Shown one piece after another: positions 51,912 to 61,407 of a stretch of 64,000 nucleotides of DNA. Origin of the DNA: Eximiradius sp. (GTDB lineage Bacteria; Bacteroidota; Ignavibacteria; Kapaibacteriales; UBA2268); contig CAKZLY010000023.1 in assembly GCA_937127445.1 (NCBI GenBank), positions 1 through 64,000 of the forward strand. The letters run 5' to 3'. A program made the position numbers and the translations under genes. The notes under the pieces were generated by a model. That model was given only the letters and a program-made list of their open reading frames with translations. It was not told where the DNA came from and searched no databases. Numbering within the stretch: the stretch's first letter is position 1; each line of letters begins with the position of its first letter.

Positions 51912-53282
51912 ATGAAAGAGTTATTAAGTTTTATTGAAAACAATCAGGAAAAGCATTTAGAACAGCTCAAAGAATTTTTAAAGCTAAAAAGCATTAGCGC
52001 TGAGCCAGAATATAAAGAAGAAGTTCGTCGAACTGCGATGTGGCTCAAAATACATTTATCAAAAATCGGTTTCGAAAAAACTCAAATTTTCGAAACAAAG
52101 GGACATCCGATAGTATATGCAGAATGGCTCGGAGCAGGAAATAATGCCAAGACCGTTCTCATTTATGGTCATTACGATGTTCAACCAGTGGATCCAATTG
52201 AAGAATGGAATACTCCACCGTTTGAGCCAACTGTAATTGACAATAAATTATATGCGCGTGGAACAGCAGACGACAAAGGGCAAATTTTTGCACATATCAA
52301 GGGAATTGAAGCACATTTCCAAACTTATGGGAAGCTACCTGTCAATGTTAAATTGCTTATTGAAGGTGAAGAAGAAGCTGGCAGCGGTAACTTAGATGAA
52401 TTCATTGCAAATAATAAAGATATATTAAAATGCGATACAGTACTGATCTCCGATACTGAATGGTATACTTTTGGACTACCTTCGATTTGTTATGCTCTTA
52501 GGGGTATTTCCTTTGTTGAAATAAAAGTAATTGGCCCAAATCGTGACTTGCATTCCGGTTCATATGGGGGTGCAGTTGATAATCCAATCTTTGTATTAGC
52601 AAAAATGCTTACAAAGCTCAAAGACGAAAGGGGTAAAATTATAATACCTGGTTTTTATGATGATGTTGTCAAAGTAAGCGAAGAAGAACGTAAGCATTTC
52701 AAAAACCTTCCATTTTCTGAAGATGAGCTTAAAAAAAGTATTGAAGTCGAAGAATTATCTGGTGAGATAGATTTCAGTGTATTAGAAAGAATTTGGATAA
52801 GACCAAGCATTGATGTCAATGGAATAAAAGGTGGTTATATTGGCGAAGGTATGAAAACAATTATTCCATCAGAGGCATCAGCAAAAATTTCTATGAGGCT
52901 TGTTCCGAACCAAAATCCGCAAGATATTACTGAAAAACTCTCTAAATATTTGATTTCAATTGCTCCTAAAAGTGTCAAAATCATTGTAAATCCAGCACAC
53001 GGTGGCAACCCAGTGATTACACCAATTGATAGCCCTGGAATTAAAGCAGCAGTTAAAGCCCTGGAAGCAGCTTTTAATAAGAAACCTGTTTTTATGAGAG
53101 AAGGTGGTTCTATTCCAGTAACTGACACTTTTTCTAAAATGTTGGGCGCCCCACCAGTTTTAATGGGACTTGGTTTGCCAGATGATAATATTCATGCACC
53201 GAATGAAAAAATTAACTTAGAGAACTTTTTTGGTGGAATAAAAGCATCAGCTGTCTTTTTAAGCGAATATTCTAAATTATAA
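51912..53282 (+). CDS. M20 family dipeptidase
   Basis: 456 aa zinc aminoacyl-dipeptidase family. Metal ligands are in YGHYDVQPVD (His and Asp), ARGTADDKGQIFAH, LLIEGEEEAGSGNL (catalytic Glu) and DLHSGSYGGAVDNP, and the C-terminal half retains NIHAPNEKI with another metal His. The dimerisation domain lies between about 200 and 320. It resembles PRK08201-like dipeptidases and CNDP-type peptidases. It starts 21 nt after the SDR stop. Confidence 0.93.
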   Translation: MKELLSFIENNQEKHLEQLKEFLKLKSISAEPEYKEEVRRTAMWLKIHLSKIGFEKTQIFETKGHPIVYAEWLGAGNNAKTVLIYGHYDVQPVDPIEEWNTPPFEPTVIDNKLYARGTADDKGQIFAHIKGIEAHFQTYGKLPVNVKLLIEGEEEAGSGNLDEFIANNKDILKCDTVLISDTEWYTFGLPSICYALRGISFVEIKVIGPNRDLHSGSYGGAVDNPIFVLAKMLTKLKDERGKIIIPGFYDDVVKVSEEERKHFKNLPFSEDELKKSIEVEELSGEIDFSVLERIWIRPSIDVNGIKGGYIGEGMKTIIPSEASAKISMRLVPNQNPQDITEKLSKYLISIAPKSVKIIVNPAHGGNPVITPIDSPGIKAAVKALEAAFNKKPVFMREGGSIPVTDTFSKMLGAPPVLMGLGLPDDNIHAPNEKINLENFFGGIKASAVFLSEYSKL

Positions 53283-53295
53283 AGGTTCGTTAATA

Positions 53296-53326
53296 TATTT
53301 TATATTTTATATTTTATATTTTATAT
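53296..53326. repeat. Tandem heptamer repeat
   Basis: Four exact copies of TATTTTA plus three bases, just after the M20 stop and before the terminator. Too short for a known class. Confidence 0.75.
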
Positions 53327-53327
53327 G

Positions 53328-53358
53328 GGTGATTGAAATTATTTCAGTCACCTTTTTT
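53328..53358 (+). terminator. Intrinsic terminator after the M20 gene
   Basis: An 11-bp stem (GGTGA and TGAAA pairing with TTTCA and TCACC, one wobble between) with a TTA loop, followed by six T. Confidence 0.9.
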
Positions 53359-53445
53359 ATTGATTGCCTGTAAGAAAATAAAACATATATGTTGTTTTTG
53401 CGTCTACTTTTTATTGTAGTTTTAATTATTGATTAGATATTGCAA

Positions 53446-55245
53446 ATGAGAAAAATAATCTTTTTAATATTAATCGCTTTGGCTCAAAATTGTTTATTTG
53501 CTCAGACGGCGTTAGAGCAAAGATTGCGGCTTGCTGAAACGTATGAGAAAAGCGGGGATATAAATAATGCTGCAAGAATTTTTGAAGAATTATATAAAGA
53601 AAATAGTAATAATCAAATTATCTTTGAAGGATTGGTAAGAAATTTTTCTTCTCTTAATAGATATAGTGAATTGCTTCAATATGTTAAGGAAAAATACGAC
53701 AAGCAAAAAGATATTATAACTTCAAGCGTTTATGCTGAACTATTATGGAGGACCGGTAGCACAAATGATGCAAATAAAGTATGGGACAAAGCAATAAGTG
53801 ATTATTCCCAAAATCCGCTTGTTTATGAGCAAATTTCTAATTCTATGATACAAATGAGATTGTTCGACAAAGCAATTTCAGTTTTAAAGCAAGGGCGAAA
53901 GAATTTAAACAACAATGTTATTTTCTCTGAAAATTTAAGCAAACTTTATATTGCAATCGGGGACTACAAAAACGGATTAACTGAGATTTTATCCCAGTTT
54001 CAAGTCAATTGGAATTTGGCAATTACGCAAGGCAGAATATATGCATTATTAATAAATGAAGAAGCTGACAAATATATTTTAAATGAATTAATAAAATTAG
54101 CTAATAATAACAGCAACAACATAATTGCTCAAGAATTGCTTGCTTGGTTTTATAGAACAACTGACAAATTAGATCAAGCACTTGATTTATTCAAAAATAT
54201 TGATAGATTAAAGAAAGCAAACGGTGCAGAAATATTAAGATTTGCTGAGGAATGCCGTCGAGATGGGCAATTCGACGTAGCAATGAAGGCTTATGGTATT
54301 GTAATTGATCTTGGGAAGAACCACCCGTTAATTCATTCTGCTTTGTATGGATATACAAGAACGTTAGAACAAAAGGTAATGGCTCAAAAGCAAATCTCCA
54401 AAGAATCGGCAAACGAATTAATTACAAAATATAAAAGTATTATCAAGGAATTCCCCAATACACAGCAAGCAACAGAGAGTAGGCTTAGAATTGCTTATAT
54501 TCTATCGAACTATTTAAGTAATTATGATGATGCAATTAAAGAACTCAATACTGCTATTTCTGAACGACCACGGACAAATATTGCTGCGTCTGCAACTATT
54601 GATTTGGCAAATATTTACATTAATCTGGGAAAATTCGAAGATGCAACTGCTATTCTGAATAATTTTATTAAAAACAATTCGAACAATTTTCAAAGTTTTG
54701 CTAATAAAGCGAACTTTCTAATAGCCGAAATTTCTTTTTTTAATGGATTATTGGATACAGCACTCAAACAATATGCAAATTTGATAATTATACCTGAAAC
54801 CGATATTGCTAATGCATCTTTAAATAGAATTGTTTTAATTGAGCAAAACAAACAATATACAAAAGCACTTTCGACATTTGCCCGTGCTGAATTCGAGGAA
54901 CGAAGGAATAATCTGAAAGAAGCAATAGAATTGTATTCGACTACTGCTAATTTATCCTCGGGAACTGAATTATTTGAATTAGCCTTAAAAAAGCAAATAG
55001 AGATGGAATTTCTAAATGAAGAATATCAATCAGTGATTAAAACAGTTGATTATTTATTGCAAAAGGTTCCCGATTCAATTTATGGAGATTTTGCACTGTT
55101 AAGAAAAGCCGATGCGCTTGTGTTAATGAACAACAAGCAAAATGCTTTAAACTTATATACAGAAATTTTGTCAAAATATCCACTTTCGATTTATTTACCA
55201 GAAATTAGAGAAAAAATCAAAAGTTTGAGAAATGAAACTATATAA
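53446..55245 (+). CDS. Secreted TPR protein
   Basis: 599 aa. A signal peptide (RKIIFLILIALAQNCLFAQ) is followed by about a dozen tetratricopeptide-like helical pairs from residue 25 to the end. Examples are RLAETYEKSGDINNAARIFEE, TIDLANIYINLGKFEDATAI and AINLYTEILSKYPLSIYLPEI-like pairs (written as NALNLYTEILSKYP). TPR arrays scaffold protein complexes. The start at 53446 begins at MRKII, six bases after a TTG that also opens the frame. The stop overlaps the next gene by 14 nt. Confidence 0.85.
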   Translation: MRKIIFLILIALAQNCLFAQTALEQRLRLAETYEKSGDINNAARIFEELYKENSNNQIIFEGLVRNFSSLNRYSELLQYVKEKYDKQKDIITSSVYAELLWRTGSTNDANKVWDKAISDYSQNPLVYEQISNSMIQMRLFDKAISVLKQGRKNLNNNVIFSENLSKLYIAIGDYKNGLTEILSQFQVNWNLAITQGRIYALLINEEADKYILNELIKLANNNSNNIIAQELLAWFYRTTDKLDQALDLFKNIDRLKKANGAEILRFAEECRRDGQFDVAMKAYGIVIDLGKNHPLIHSALYGYTRTLEQKVMAQKQISKESANELITKYKSIIKEFPNTQQATESRLRIAYILSNYLSNYDDAIKELNTAISERPRTNIAASATIDLANIYINLGKFEDATAILNNFIKNNSNNFQSFANKANFLIAEISFFNGLLDTALKQYANLIIIPETDIANASLNRIVLIEQNKQYTKALSTFARAEFEERRNNLKEAIELYSTTANLSSGTELFELALKKQIEMEFLNEEYQSVIKTVDYLLQKVPDSIYGDFALLRKADALVLMNNKQNALNLYTEILSKYPLSIYLPEIREKIKSLRNETI

Positions 55246-56602
55246 TTCTGATAGATTTCGATATTTAATACTTTTTTTCTTAATTACAATTTTTATAGCA
55301 AGTTTTCAGTCTCTTGAAGCCAAAAAGAAGAAAAAAGTCAGTAGGAAATGTCCTCCAATTTCACACATTTTTATTCAAGATACTATTCTTGGCGAAGGGA
55401 TATATTTTCAAAGAGCAATAATTAATTATAACTGCAACAGACACGACACTTATATTATCAAAGCACATTTGAAAGAATGTAATTGCACACCAACGGTTAT
55501 GAAAGCTAAAGAGAATATCACTGCTCTGGATAAATTATCAAATATTATTCAATACTACGATTCTTTGTATCAAGAAAATATTTATGGAGCAGTAAATGCG
55601 AATTTTTGGCGAGCCTATTCGAATTTTCCTATTGGACCAGTTATTGTTAACGGTGAGGTAGTACAACTTCATAGTTACAAAGAATGGAGTTCAATACTAT
55701 TTAATACTTCTGGAACACCATTTATTGATAATTTTAAAATATCTGGAGAAATAATTCTTAACAATAGGAATAAGTTTAGAATTCAAGATGTTAATAGAAG
55801 AACAGATTCGAGCGGTATTGTTATTTACAACAAGTTTAGCAGCTCTAAGATACCCGAATTAAATATACAAAAAATAGAAGAAACTATTTCACAAATTAAA
55901 GACAATTCAGAAGAAATAATATATAATGATTCAACAGAAGCGGAATTTAACCTTGAATCTATGAAAGAGGAATTAATCAAGACAGAATTGATGAATTCAA
56001 TTGAATTTTCCACGCCTAAAATAAGTGTAATGTATCTCAACGAACCAACAATTAATTCTGAAATTAATTGTTTAGTAATAGAAAAGGCATTTAATGTTAT
56101 TAATATGCCACAAAATGGTTGTATTGTGTCTTTTGGTCAGGATTTCGGAAGTAAACAACTGCCAAATGTTGGTGATACAATAAAAATTAAATTTTCAACA
56201 AACGTCCAGAAAAAGCAAATTTTCACTGATGGAGTATGTGGAACACCTCGCTTGATTCGTAAGGGCATTGCTGAACACGAGGCACAAAAAGAAGGTTCGA
56301 AAGGCAAGAGATTTATTCAAAAGAATTTACCCAGAACAGCCATCGGTTACAATAGAAAGAAAGATATAATTTATTTAGTTGCAATCAAACCAACTAACCC
56401 ATCAGAAAAAACGGTAGGAGCAAATTTAACAGCATTATCAAGAATTATGAAATATATTGGTTGTTACGATGCAATGAATTTAGATGGCGGCGGATCAACA
56501 ATAATGGTAATAAATGGCAAAAATATATTAAATAGAGAAAATCCCTATTCCTCGCGTAAAATATCTGTGGGAATAGGGATTAAAAGTATAGAGAAAAATT
56601 AA
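55232..56602 (+). CDS. Phosphodiester-glycosidase (NAGPA/DUF2233)-like protein
   Basis: 456 aa. An N-terminal signal peptide (about 8-30) is followed by a NAGPA-like domain. Its signature near the C-terminus is YDAMNLDGGGSTIMVINGKN, matching the DGGGSST motif of N-acetylglucosamine-1-phosphodiester alpha-N-acetylglucosaminidase-like proteins, with an earlier PRTAIGYN block. Between them is a variable insert (about 180-280). Related bacterial proteins act on envelope or exopolysaccharide glycans, but the substrate here is unknown. It overlaps the upstream TPR gene, so the two are probably co-expressed. The stop overlaps the convergent acyl-CoA synthetase by 4 nt. Confidence 0.85.
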   Translation: MKLYNSDRFRYLILFFLITIFIASFQSLEAKKKKKVSRKCPPISHIFIQDTILGEGIYFQRAIINYNCNRHDTYIIKAHLKECNCTPTVMKAKENITALDKLSNIIQYYDSLYQENIYGAVNANFWRAYSNFPIGPVIVNGEVVQLHSYKEWSSILFNTSGTPFIDNFKISGEIILNNRNKFRIQDVNRRTDSSGIVIYNKFSSSKIPELNIQKIEETISQIKDNSEEIIYNDSTEAEFNLESMKEELIKTELMNSIEFSTPKISVMYLNEPTINSEINCLVIEKAFNVINMPQNGCIVSFGQDFGSKQLPNVGDTIKIKFSTNVQKKQIFTDGVCGTPRLIRKGIAEHEAQKEGSKGKRFIQKNLPRTAIGYNRKKDIIYLVAIKPTNPSEKTVGANLTALSRIMKYIGCYDAMNLDGGGSTIMVINGKNILNRENPYSSRKISVGIGIKSIEKN

Positions 56603-58407
56603 TCTTCGTTATACATTCGATTAATAATTTCAGCGTAATTTCTTTCGACAATGTGCCTTTTGATACTCATTTTAGGGCTTAATTCACCATTTTCAACACT
56701 AAAAGGCTTGCTAAGAAGAGAAAATTTTCTGATTTTTTCGAATTTGGATAAGTCTTTTTGATAAAAATCAATTTCCTTCTTGATATGTTGAATAATTTTG
56801 TCGTTAATAATAAGTTCTTCTTCACTGTTATATGAAATTCCAAGGTCTGACGCTAATTGTTTAAGTTGCTCGAAATTAGGAGTAAGTAGAGCAGTACAAT
56901 ATTCCCTTCTTTCCCCTATTAGAACACATTGATCAATATATTTACTTTGAGAGAGTAGATTTTCGATAGGTTGTGGTGCAATATTTTTTCCTCCACTCGA
57001 TACAAAAATATTTTTCTTCCTATCAGTAATTTTCAAATTTCCTTTTTTAGTGAAAACAGCAATGTCGCCAGTATAGAGCCAGCCATCTGAATCAATTGCT
57101 TCTTGTGTTGCTAATTCGTCTTTCCAATATCCTTTCATTACATTAGGTCCACGAACCAACATTTCACCGTCGTCAGCCAGGACAACCTCAACATTATCTA
57201 ATGGCACACCAATAGTTCCAAGCTCTGGGTTATCTTCTCTGTTTAAAGAAACAACAGGAGATGCTTCTGTCAGGCCGTAACCTTCATAAACTTTGATTCC
57301 CATTGCCCAAAAGAACTCTGCAACATCAACCGGCAAAGCTGCACCGCCTGAAACCATTCTGTTTAGCCTGCCACCAAGTTTCTCGCGTAACTTAGAAAAA
57401 ACAAGTTTGTCGGCCAAACTATATTGTGTTTTTAAAATAGGATTATTTTTGTTGTTCAAGCTACTTCTAACATATTTAACTCCAACAGAAACAGCCCAAT
57501 TGAATATTTTTTTCTTGATAGGAGATTCCTTGTCCATAGCAAAATATATTTTTTTCTTGATTGTTTCAAGCAATTTAGGAACTGTTGTCATAAAAGTAGG
57601 TCGTATTTCTTTAATGTTGGAGGCGACAGTATCAATAGATTCTGCAAGAGCAATTTCAGCACCCCCAAGAAAGAATGCGTAGAAACCAGCAGTTCGTTCG
57701 TAAGCGTGACACAATGGCAAATATGAGAGAGAAACATCTTTACATACATCACCACCAAACGCTTTTAGTGATGCAATTGCGTTAGATACTACGTTTTTGT
57801 GAGTAAGCATAACACCTTTGGGATTGCCAGTAGTACCACTTGTGTAGATTATAGTAAGTAAATCATCTTCATTTACTTTATTGCAACAATCTAAAATTAT
57901 TTCATCTCTCTCATGTTTATTTCGCAGAAACGCACCACGTTCAAGAAGTTCAGCAATAGAACGCACAAAGACGTTTTTCTTGTCGTAATCATCATTCATT
58001 ACGATAATGTGCCTCAACGACGGGATATTATCTTTAAATTCAAGAACTTTTTTTAGCTGGAAATTGTTTGAAACTATAATTGCAGAAACTTCACTATGAG
58101 AGAAAATATATTCTTCTTGCTTTGCAGTAAGAATCGGGAAAATTGGTACATCAATAGCACCAATAAGTGATATTGCAAAAGAAGAAATAATCCATTCAAT
58201 ACGATTTTCTGATGCAATACCAATTTTATCGCCTTTGTGAATACCAAGTTCCATAAAGGCAAGCGCTAAACTAAATACTTTATCTCGCAGTTGTTCGTAA
58301 TTCAAGTTAATCCATTCATCATTTTGTTTGTATCGGAACGAAATTTTGCTACTCCCCCATTTATCACAAGTTTTGTTAAACAATTCAGGAATGGTTAAAT
58401 ATTTCAT
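56599..58407 (-). CDS. Long-chain acyl-CoA synthetase (AMP-forming)
   Basis: 602 aa adenylate-forming ligase of the FadD15-like group. Motifs: TIIYTSGTTGNPKGVMLTHK (P-loop), YLPLCHAYERTAGFYAFFLG, VYEGYGLTEASPVVSLN, DGWLYTGDIAVFTKKG and KITDRKKNIFVSSGGKNI. All core adenylation motifs are present. It activates fatty acids as acyl-CoA; chain-length preference cannot be told. It lies 16 nt downstream of lplA on the same strand, so they form a transcript. Confidence 0.94.
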   Translation of the reverse strand: MKYLTIPELFNKTCDKWGSSKISFRYKQNDEWINLNYEQLRDKVFSLALAFMELGIHKGDKIGIASENRIEWIISSFAISLIGAIDVPIFPILTAKQEEYIFSHSEVSAIIVSNNFQLKKVLEFKDNIPSLRHIIVMNDDYDKKNVFVRSIAELLERGAFLRNKHERDEIILDCCNKVNEDDLLTIIYTSGTTGNPKGVMLTHKNVVSNAIASLKAFGGDVCKDVSLSYLPLCHAYERTAGFYAFFLGGAEIALAESIDTVASNIKEIRPTFMTTVPKLLETIKKKIYFAMDKESPIKKKIFNWAVSVGVKYVRSSLNNKNNPILKTQYSLADKLVFSKLREKLGGRLNRMVSGGAALPVDVAEFFWAMGIKVYEGYGLTEASPVVSLNREDNPELGTIGVPLDNVEVVLADDGEMLVRGPNVMKGYWKDELATQEAIDSDGWLYTGDIAVFTKKGNLKITDRKKNIFVSSGGKNIAPQPIENLLSQSKYIDQCVLIGERREYCTALLTPNFEQLKQLASDLGISYNSEEELIINDKIIQHIKKEIDFYQKDLSKFEKIRKFSLLSKPFSVENGELSPKMSIKRHIVERNYAEIINRMYNED

Positions 58408-58423
58408 TTTCTACTCTCTCAAA

Positions 58424-59404
58424 TTAGAACATTGCTGAAAGAATATCATTTTGATTGATATTAAAAAAGTAATCATCTAAATTAAACTGGCTTAGAACTT
58501 GTATTACCTTATCTTCCCTATGTTGTATGGAAACGAACGCCTCTTCGATTTCGAAAATATCTCTGTGAGTAAAGAAATCACCATAAAATCTCAATCTTTG
58601 AATTATACCATTTTCGACAAACATAGAAACTTCGAGAGTCCCACCTTCGGTTCTAACTGATTTTGAGAAATTATATTCTGGAGAATAACCGAAATTCCAT
58701 TCCCAAGTCGAATATTTTTTTTCAACTAATTCTTTTATTCTTCTAGTGTCTTCTTCGGTTATTTCATAAATTTTAGCATCTTCATACATTTCAAGGATAT
58801 GATTGAATACAAGGTTGATGAATTCCAGCACAGTCAAGGGTGTTTGCAAATGTTCAGAAACGTTTGTAACACGACTGCGAATAGATTTTACTGCTTTATC
58901 GGTATATTTTACATCTTTTACATTAAGAGCCTGGGTTAGATCAGACATCTTAGCGGAAAACAAGATGGTACCGTGATGAAGAATTCTGTTTTTATAGACG
59001 TGTTCGGCATTGCCGGAGAATTTTTTCCCATCTATTGTTAGATCATTTCTACCTTCGAATTTTGCATTAACACCTAATTTGAGAAGAATATCTAATATTG
59101 GTTGCACATATTTGCGAAAATCAACAAGTTTTTCGCTTTCACCAGTTTCAATAAAAGTAAAATTAATATTACCCAAATCGTGAAAAACCGCTCCCCCACC
59201 AGTCATACGGCGAACAACCTTGATATTGTTTTCTTTCACATAGTCGTAATTGATTTCAGCAAGAGTATTTTGATGTTTTCCGACAATGATAGCGGGCGAG
59301 TTTCTCCAAAGCATAAAAATATTTTCACTAAAATTATTGAAAAAGTATTCTTCCGCAGCAAGATTGAAATATGGTTCAGTTGAATTATTTAGAATACAAA
59401 ACAT
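58424..59404 (-). CDS. lplA: Lipoate-protein ligase
   Basis: 326 aa. Family signatures: NLAAEEYFF, NSPAIIVGKHQNTLAEIN (lipoate-binding loop), RRMTGGGAVFHDLGNINFTF with the conserved RRxxGGGxVxHD, and GRNDLTIDGKKFSGNAEH with the catalytic Lys. The C-terminal accessory domain is present, so it should be able to make lipoyl-AMP itself. It attaches scavenged lipoate to E2 and H proteins. The ATG at 59404 is immediately preceded by a 10-bp stem whose 3' arm contains the ribosome-binding site. Confidence 0.93.
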   Translation of the reverse strand: MFCILNNSTEPYFNLAAEEYFFNNFSENIFMLWRNSPAIIVGKHQNTLAEINYDYVKENNIKVVRRMTGGGAVFHDLGNINFTFIETGESEKLVDFRKYVQPILDILLKLGVNAKFEGRNDLTIDGKKFSGNAEHVYKNRILHHGTILFSAKMSDLTQALNVKDVKYTDKAVKSIRSRVTNVSEHLQTPLTVLEFINLVFNHILEMYEDAKIYEITEEDTRRIKELVEKKYSTWEWNFGYSPEYNFSKSVRTEGGTLEVSMFVENGIIQRLRFYGDFFTHRDIFEIEEAFVSIQHREDKVIQVLSQFNLDDYFFNINQNDILSAMF

Positions 59405-59442
59405 TTTTTCCTCAAATTATTCAATAAAACAATGAGGAAAAA
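59405..59442 (-). promoter_or_regulatory. Hairpin covering the lplA ribosome-binding site
   Basis: On the minus strand TTTTTCCTCA pairs with TGAGGAAAAA (10 bp, 18-nt loop). The 3' arm contains GAGG, the ribosome-binding site, and ends directly at the ATG. Folding would block initiation. No U-run follows, so it is not a classical terminator. Confidence 0.6.
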
Positions 59443-59482
59443 CGATTAAGAATTGAAATTATTTAAAACCTTACAAATTAAA

Positions 59483-60580
59483 TTAATTAACAGTAAATAA
59501 AGCGTGAATATCCTGACCACTGTTAGCCAAGGCTTTAAGTTTGAATTTAAGAGATTCTTTTAAATAATTTATCTTAAATTTCTCAAAAGAATGAATACCA
59601 TTGCCTACAATTATAGGAGCAATGAAAAGATGGAGTTCGTCAATCATCTGAGATGCGGCAAAATTCGAAAGGAGTTCTGCCCCACCTTCTACTAAAATTG
59701 AGGTAATTCCAAGTTCAGTGAAAGCGTATAAAGCACTGGGAATATTTAGCTTGCCGGAGTCATTTACTTCAACAGGAACGAGTTTAATCCCTGCCAATTT
59801 AAGAGTTTCTGCTTTTCTTGTTTGCAGTGCATTAGGGCTACAACAAATATAAGTATTTTCACGATAATCTTCTTGAAAAATATTTAAATTTAGAGGCAGA
59901 GTCAGGTCGGTATCAAACACAATTCTTTTAGGATTAATACCGTCGACATCTCTAACAGTTAACAAAGGGTTGTCTAATAAAGCTGTTTTTTTGCCGATAG
60001 CAACAGCATCAACTTCGTTGCGTAAAATATGTACTTTACGGCGACTTTCCTCGGAAGTAATCCATTTTGATTCGCCTCTATTTGTTGCAATACAACCATC
60101 GAGTGATTGCCCTACTTTTGCAATAACATAAGGCAAACCAGTAGTCATTTGCTTTGAAAAAAATCTATTTATCCATTTGCACTCTTCTTCTAAAATCCCA
60201 ACTTCGACTTCAATACCAGCATCCCTTAATTTTTGAATTCCAGAACCTGAAACACCAGGGTTAGGGTCAACCATACCAACAATAACTTTTGAAAATTGCT
60301 TTTCAATGATTAAGTCAGCACAAGGAGGTGTTTTCCCAAAATGAGAGCAAGGCTCTAAATTCACAACCAGAATACACCCCTCGAATGTATCACGAGAAGC
60401 ATTGTGAATAGCCACAACTTCTGCGTGAGGGCCGCCGAATTCTTCGTGCCAGCCCTCAGCAATGATTTGACCATTTTCCATTATTACACATCCAACACGT
60501 GGATTGGGGCTAACCTTGCCAGTTCCTCTAAGAGCAAGTTCAATTGCTCTTTTCATCGCTGATTTGTCGGTAAAAAACAT
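59483..60580 (-). CDS. ribD: Bifunctional riboflavin deaminase/reductase RibD
   Basis: 365 aa. The N-terminal deaminase has KVSPNPRVGCVIMENG, GGPHAEVVAI with the zinc His and catalytic Glu, and NLEPCSHFGKTPPCADLI with the zinc cysteines. The C-terminal reductase has VIAKVGQSLDGCIATNRGESKW, split, then VDAVAIGKKTALLDNPLLTVR, and LVEGGAELLSNF. Both steps convert the GTP-derived pyrimidine toward riboflavin. Other rib genes are elsewhere. It starts 2 nt after a lipoprotein gene on the same strand, so the two are co-transcribed; no FMN riboswitch was recognised upstream. Confidence 0.95.
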   Translation of the reverse strand: MFFTDKSAMKRAIELALRGTGKVSPNPRVGCVIMENGQIIAEGWHEEFGGPHAEVVAIHNASRDTFEGCILVVNLEPCSHFGKTPPCADLIIEKQFSKVIVGMVDPNPGVSGSGIQKLRDAGIEVEVGILEEECKWINRFFSKQMTTGLPYVIAKVGQSLDGCIATNRGESKWITSEESRRKVHILRNEVDAVAIGKKTALLDNPLLTVRDVDGINPKRIVFDTDLTLPLNLNIFQEDYRENTYICCSPNALQTRKAETLKLAGIKLVPVEVNDSGKLNIPSALYAFTELGITSILVEGGAELLSNFAASQMIDELHLFIAPIIVGNGIHSFEKFKINYLKESLKFKLKALANSGQDIHALFTVN

Positions 60581-60582
60581 AT

Positions 60583-61320
60583 CTATTCCAAATAAATTGT
60601 CTTAGCAATTGATAAATTATTAGGTTGCAATGGCAGAACAAAATTCACAAAATAATCGCCGCTGACTAATTTATTCCCTAAATTATCAATTTTATTCCAC
60701 TCAAGATAATAATATTGATATTCGTATTTTTCTATTGGTAACAGTTCCCCAACAACAGCCAAATAACTTTTGTTAACGTTTGAGTTCCAAATAAATTTCC
60801 CTTTCTTGTCGGATATTTCTATTCTTAATCGCTCGGAACTCGGAAAATAAACTTGTTTATTGCTATCTTTCAACTTAATCAAAAATAAGCCAAACTCATA
60901 GCCACTAGCTCTTCTCTTAACATTCGGTAAAAGAATATAATTATTAAGCAAAAAGTTTTTATCATCAAAAATAATTCTATTATTATTCACAATAAAGGAA
61001 TTTTTTTCATAAAGTGATGAATTTATTTTTAAAATTGAAAACTCGGTAATTTCAAATGTATTTCTCTGTGGTAGAACTGAGCAGTATGGAGAAAAAACTA
61101 AAAATTGATTATCGGGTAGATGAAAAGTTTTCTGTGAAATTGTGATGTTATAGTCGTCAGAGAAATATGTGTTCCAGAATAATATTACAGAATAAGCATC
61201 AGTTGAATCAACAAAATAAAATGTATCATCAGACATTTTTGGCTTCTGAACGAAACTACAAGCTTGCAAAAGCAATCCAAAATATGCAGAGAGAACAATA
61301 TTGATATTGAAAAACTTCAT
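60583..61320 (-). CDS. Lipoprotein with BsuPI-like C-terminal domain
   Basis: 245 aa. A lipoprotein signal (NIVLSAYFGLLLQAC) ends at the acylated cysteine of LLLQAC. The middle (about 30-150) is beta-rich and unassigned. Residues about 160-245 resemble the BsuPI Ig-like fold, with RLRIEISDKKGKFIWNSN, YYYLEWNKIDNLGNKLVSG and DYFVNFVLPL. A protease-inhibitor role is not implied by the fold alone. It starts the transcript that continues into ribD 2 nt later. Confidence 0.7.
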   Translation of the reverse strand: MKFFNINIVLSAYFGLLLQACSFVQKPKMSDDTFYFVDSTDAYSVILFWNTYFSDDYNITISQKTFHLPDNQFLVFSPYCSVLPQRNTFEITEFSILKINSSLYEKNSFIVNNNRIIFDDKNFLLNNYILLPNVKRRASGYEFGLFLIKLKDSNKQVYFPSSERLRIEISDKKGKFIWNSNVNKSYLAVVGELLPIEKYEYQYYYLEWNKIDNLGNKLVSGDYFVNFVLPLQPNNLSIAKTIYLE

Positions 61321-61361
61321 ACTAATAATAATATCGGAATTTTGGAAAAAATCTAAAGAGA

Positions 61362-61393
61362 AAACGTGAAGATATGATTAAATCCTCACGTTT
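61362..61393 (-). terminator. Terminator after the M16 peptidase gene
   Basis: AAACGTGAGGAT pairs with ATCTTCACGTTT (12 bp with one wobble, 8-nt loop) on the minus strand, followed by a mixed T-rich stretch, 14 nt after the M16 stop. Confidence 0.75.
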
Positions 61394-61407
61394 ATCTCTA
61401 ATCAATG

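Noticed and set aside
53296..53326. CRISPR or satellite array
   Set aside because: The unit is only seven bases with no spacers.
59405..59442. Terminator after ribD
   Set aside because: No U-run follows; the stem ends directly at the lplA ATG, so a translational effect fits better.
61321..61407. FMN riboswitch upstream of the lipoprotein-ribD transcript
   Set aside because: The gap is only 87 nt, mostly a terminator hairpin, and shows none of the conserved FMN aptamer blocks.
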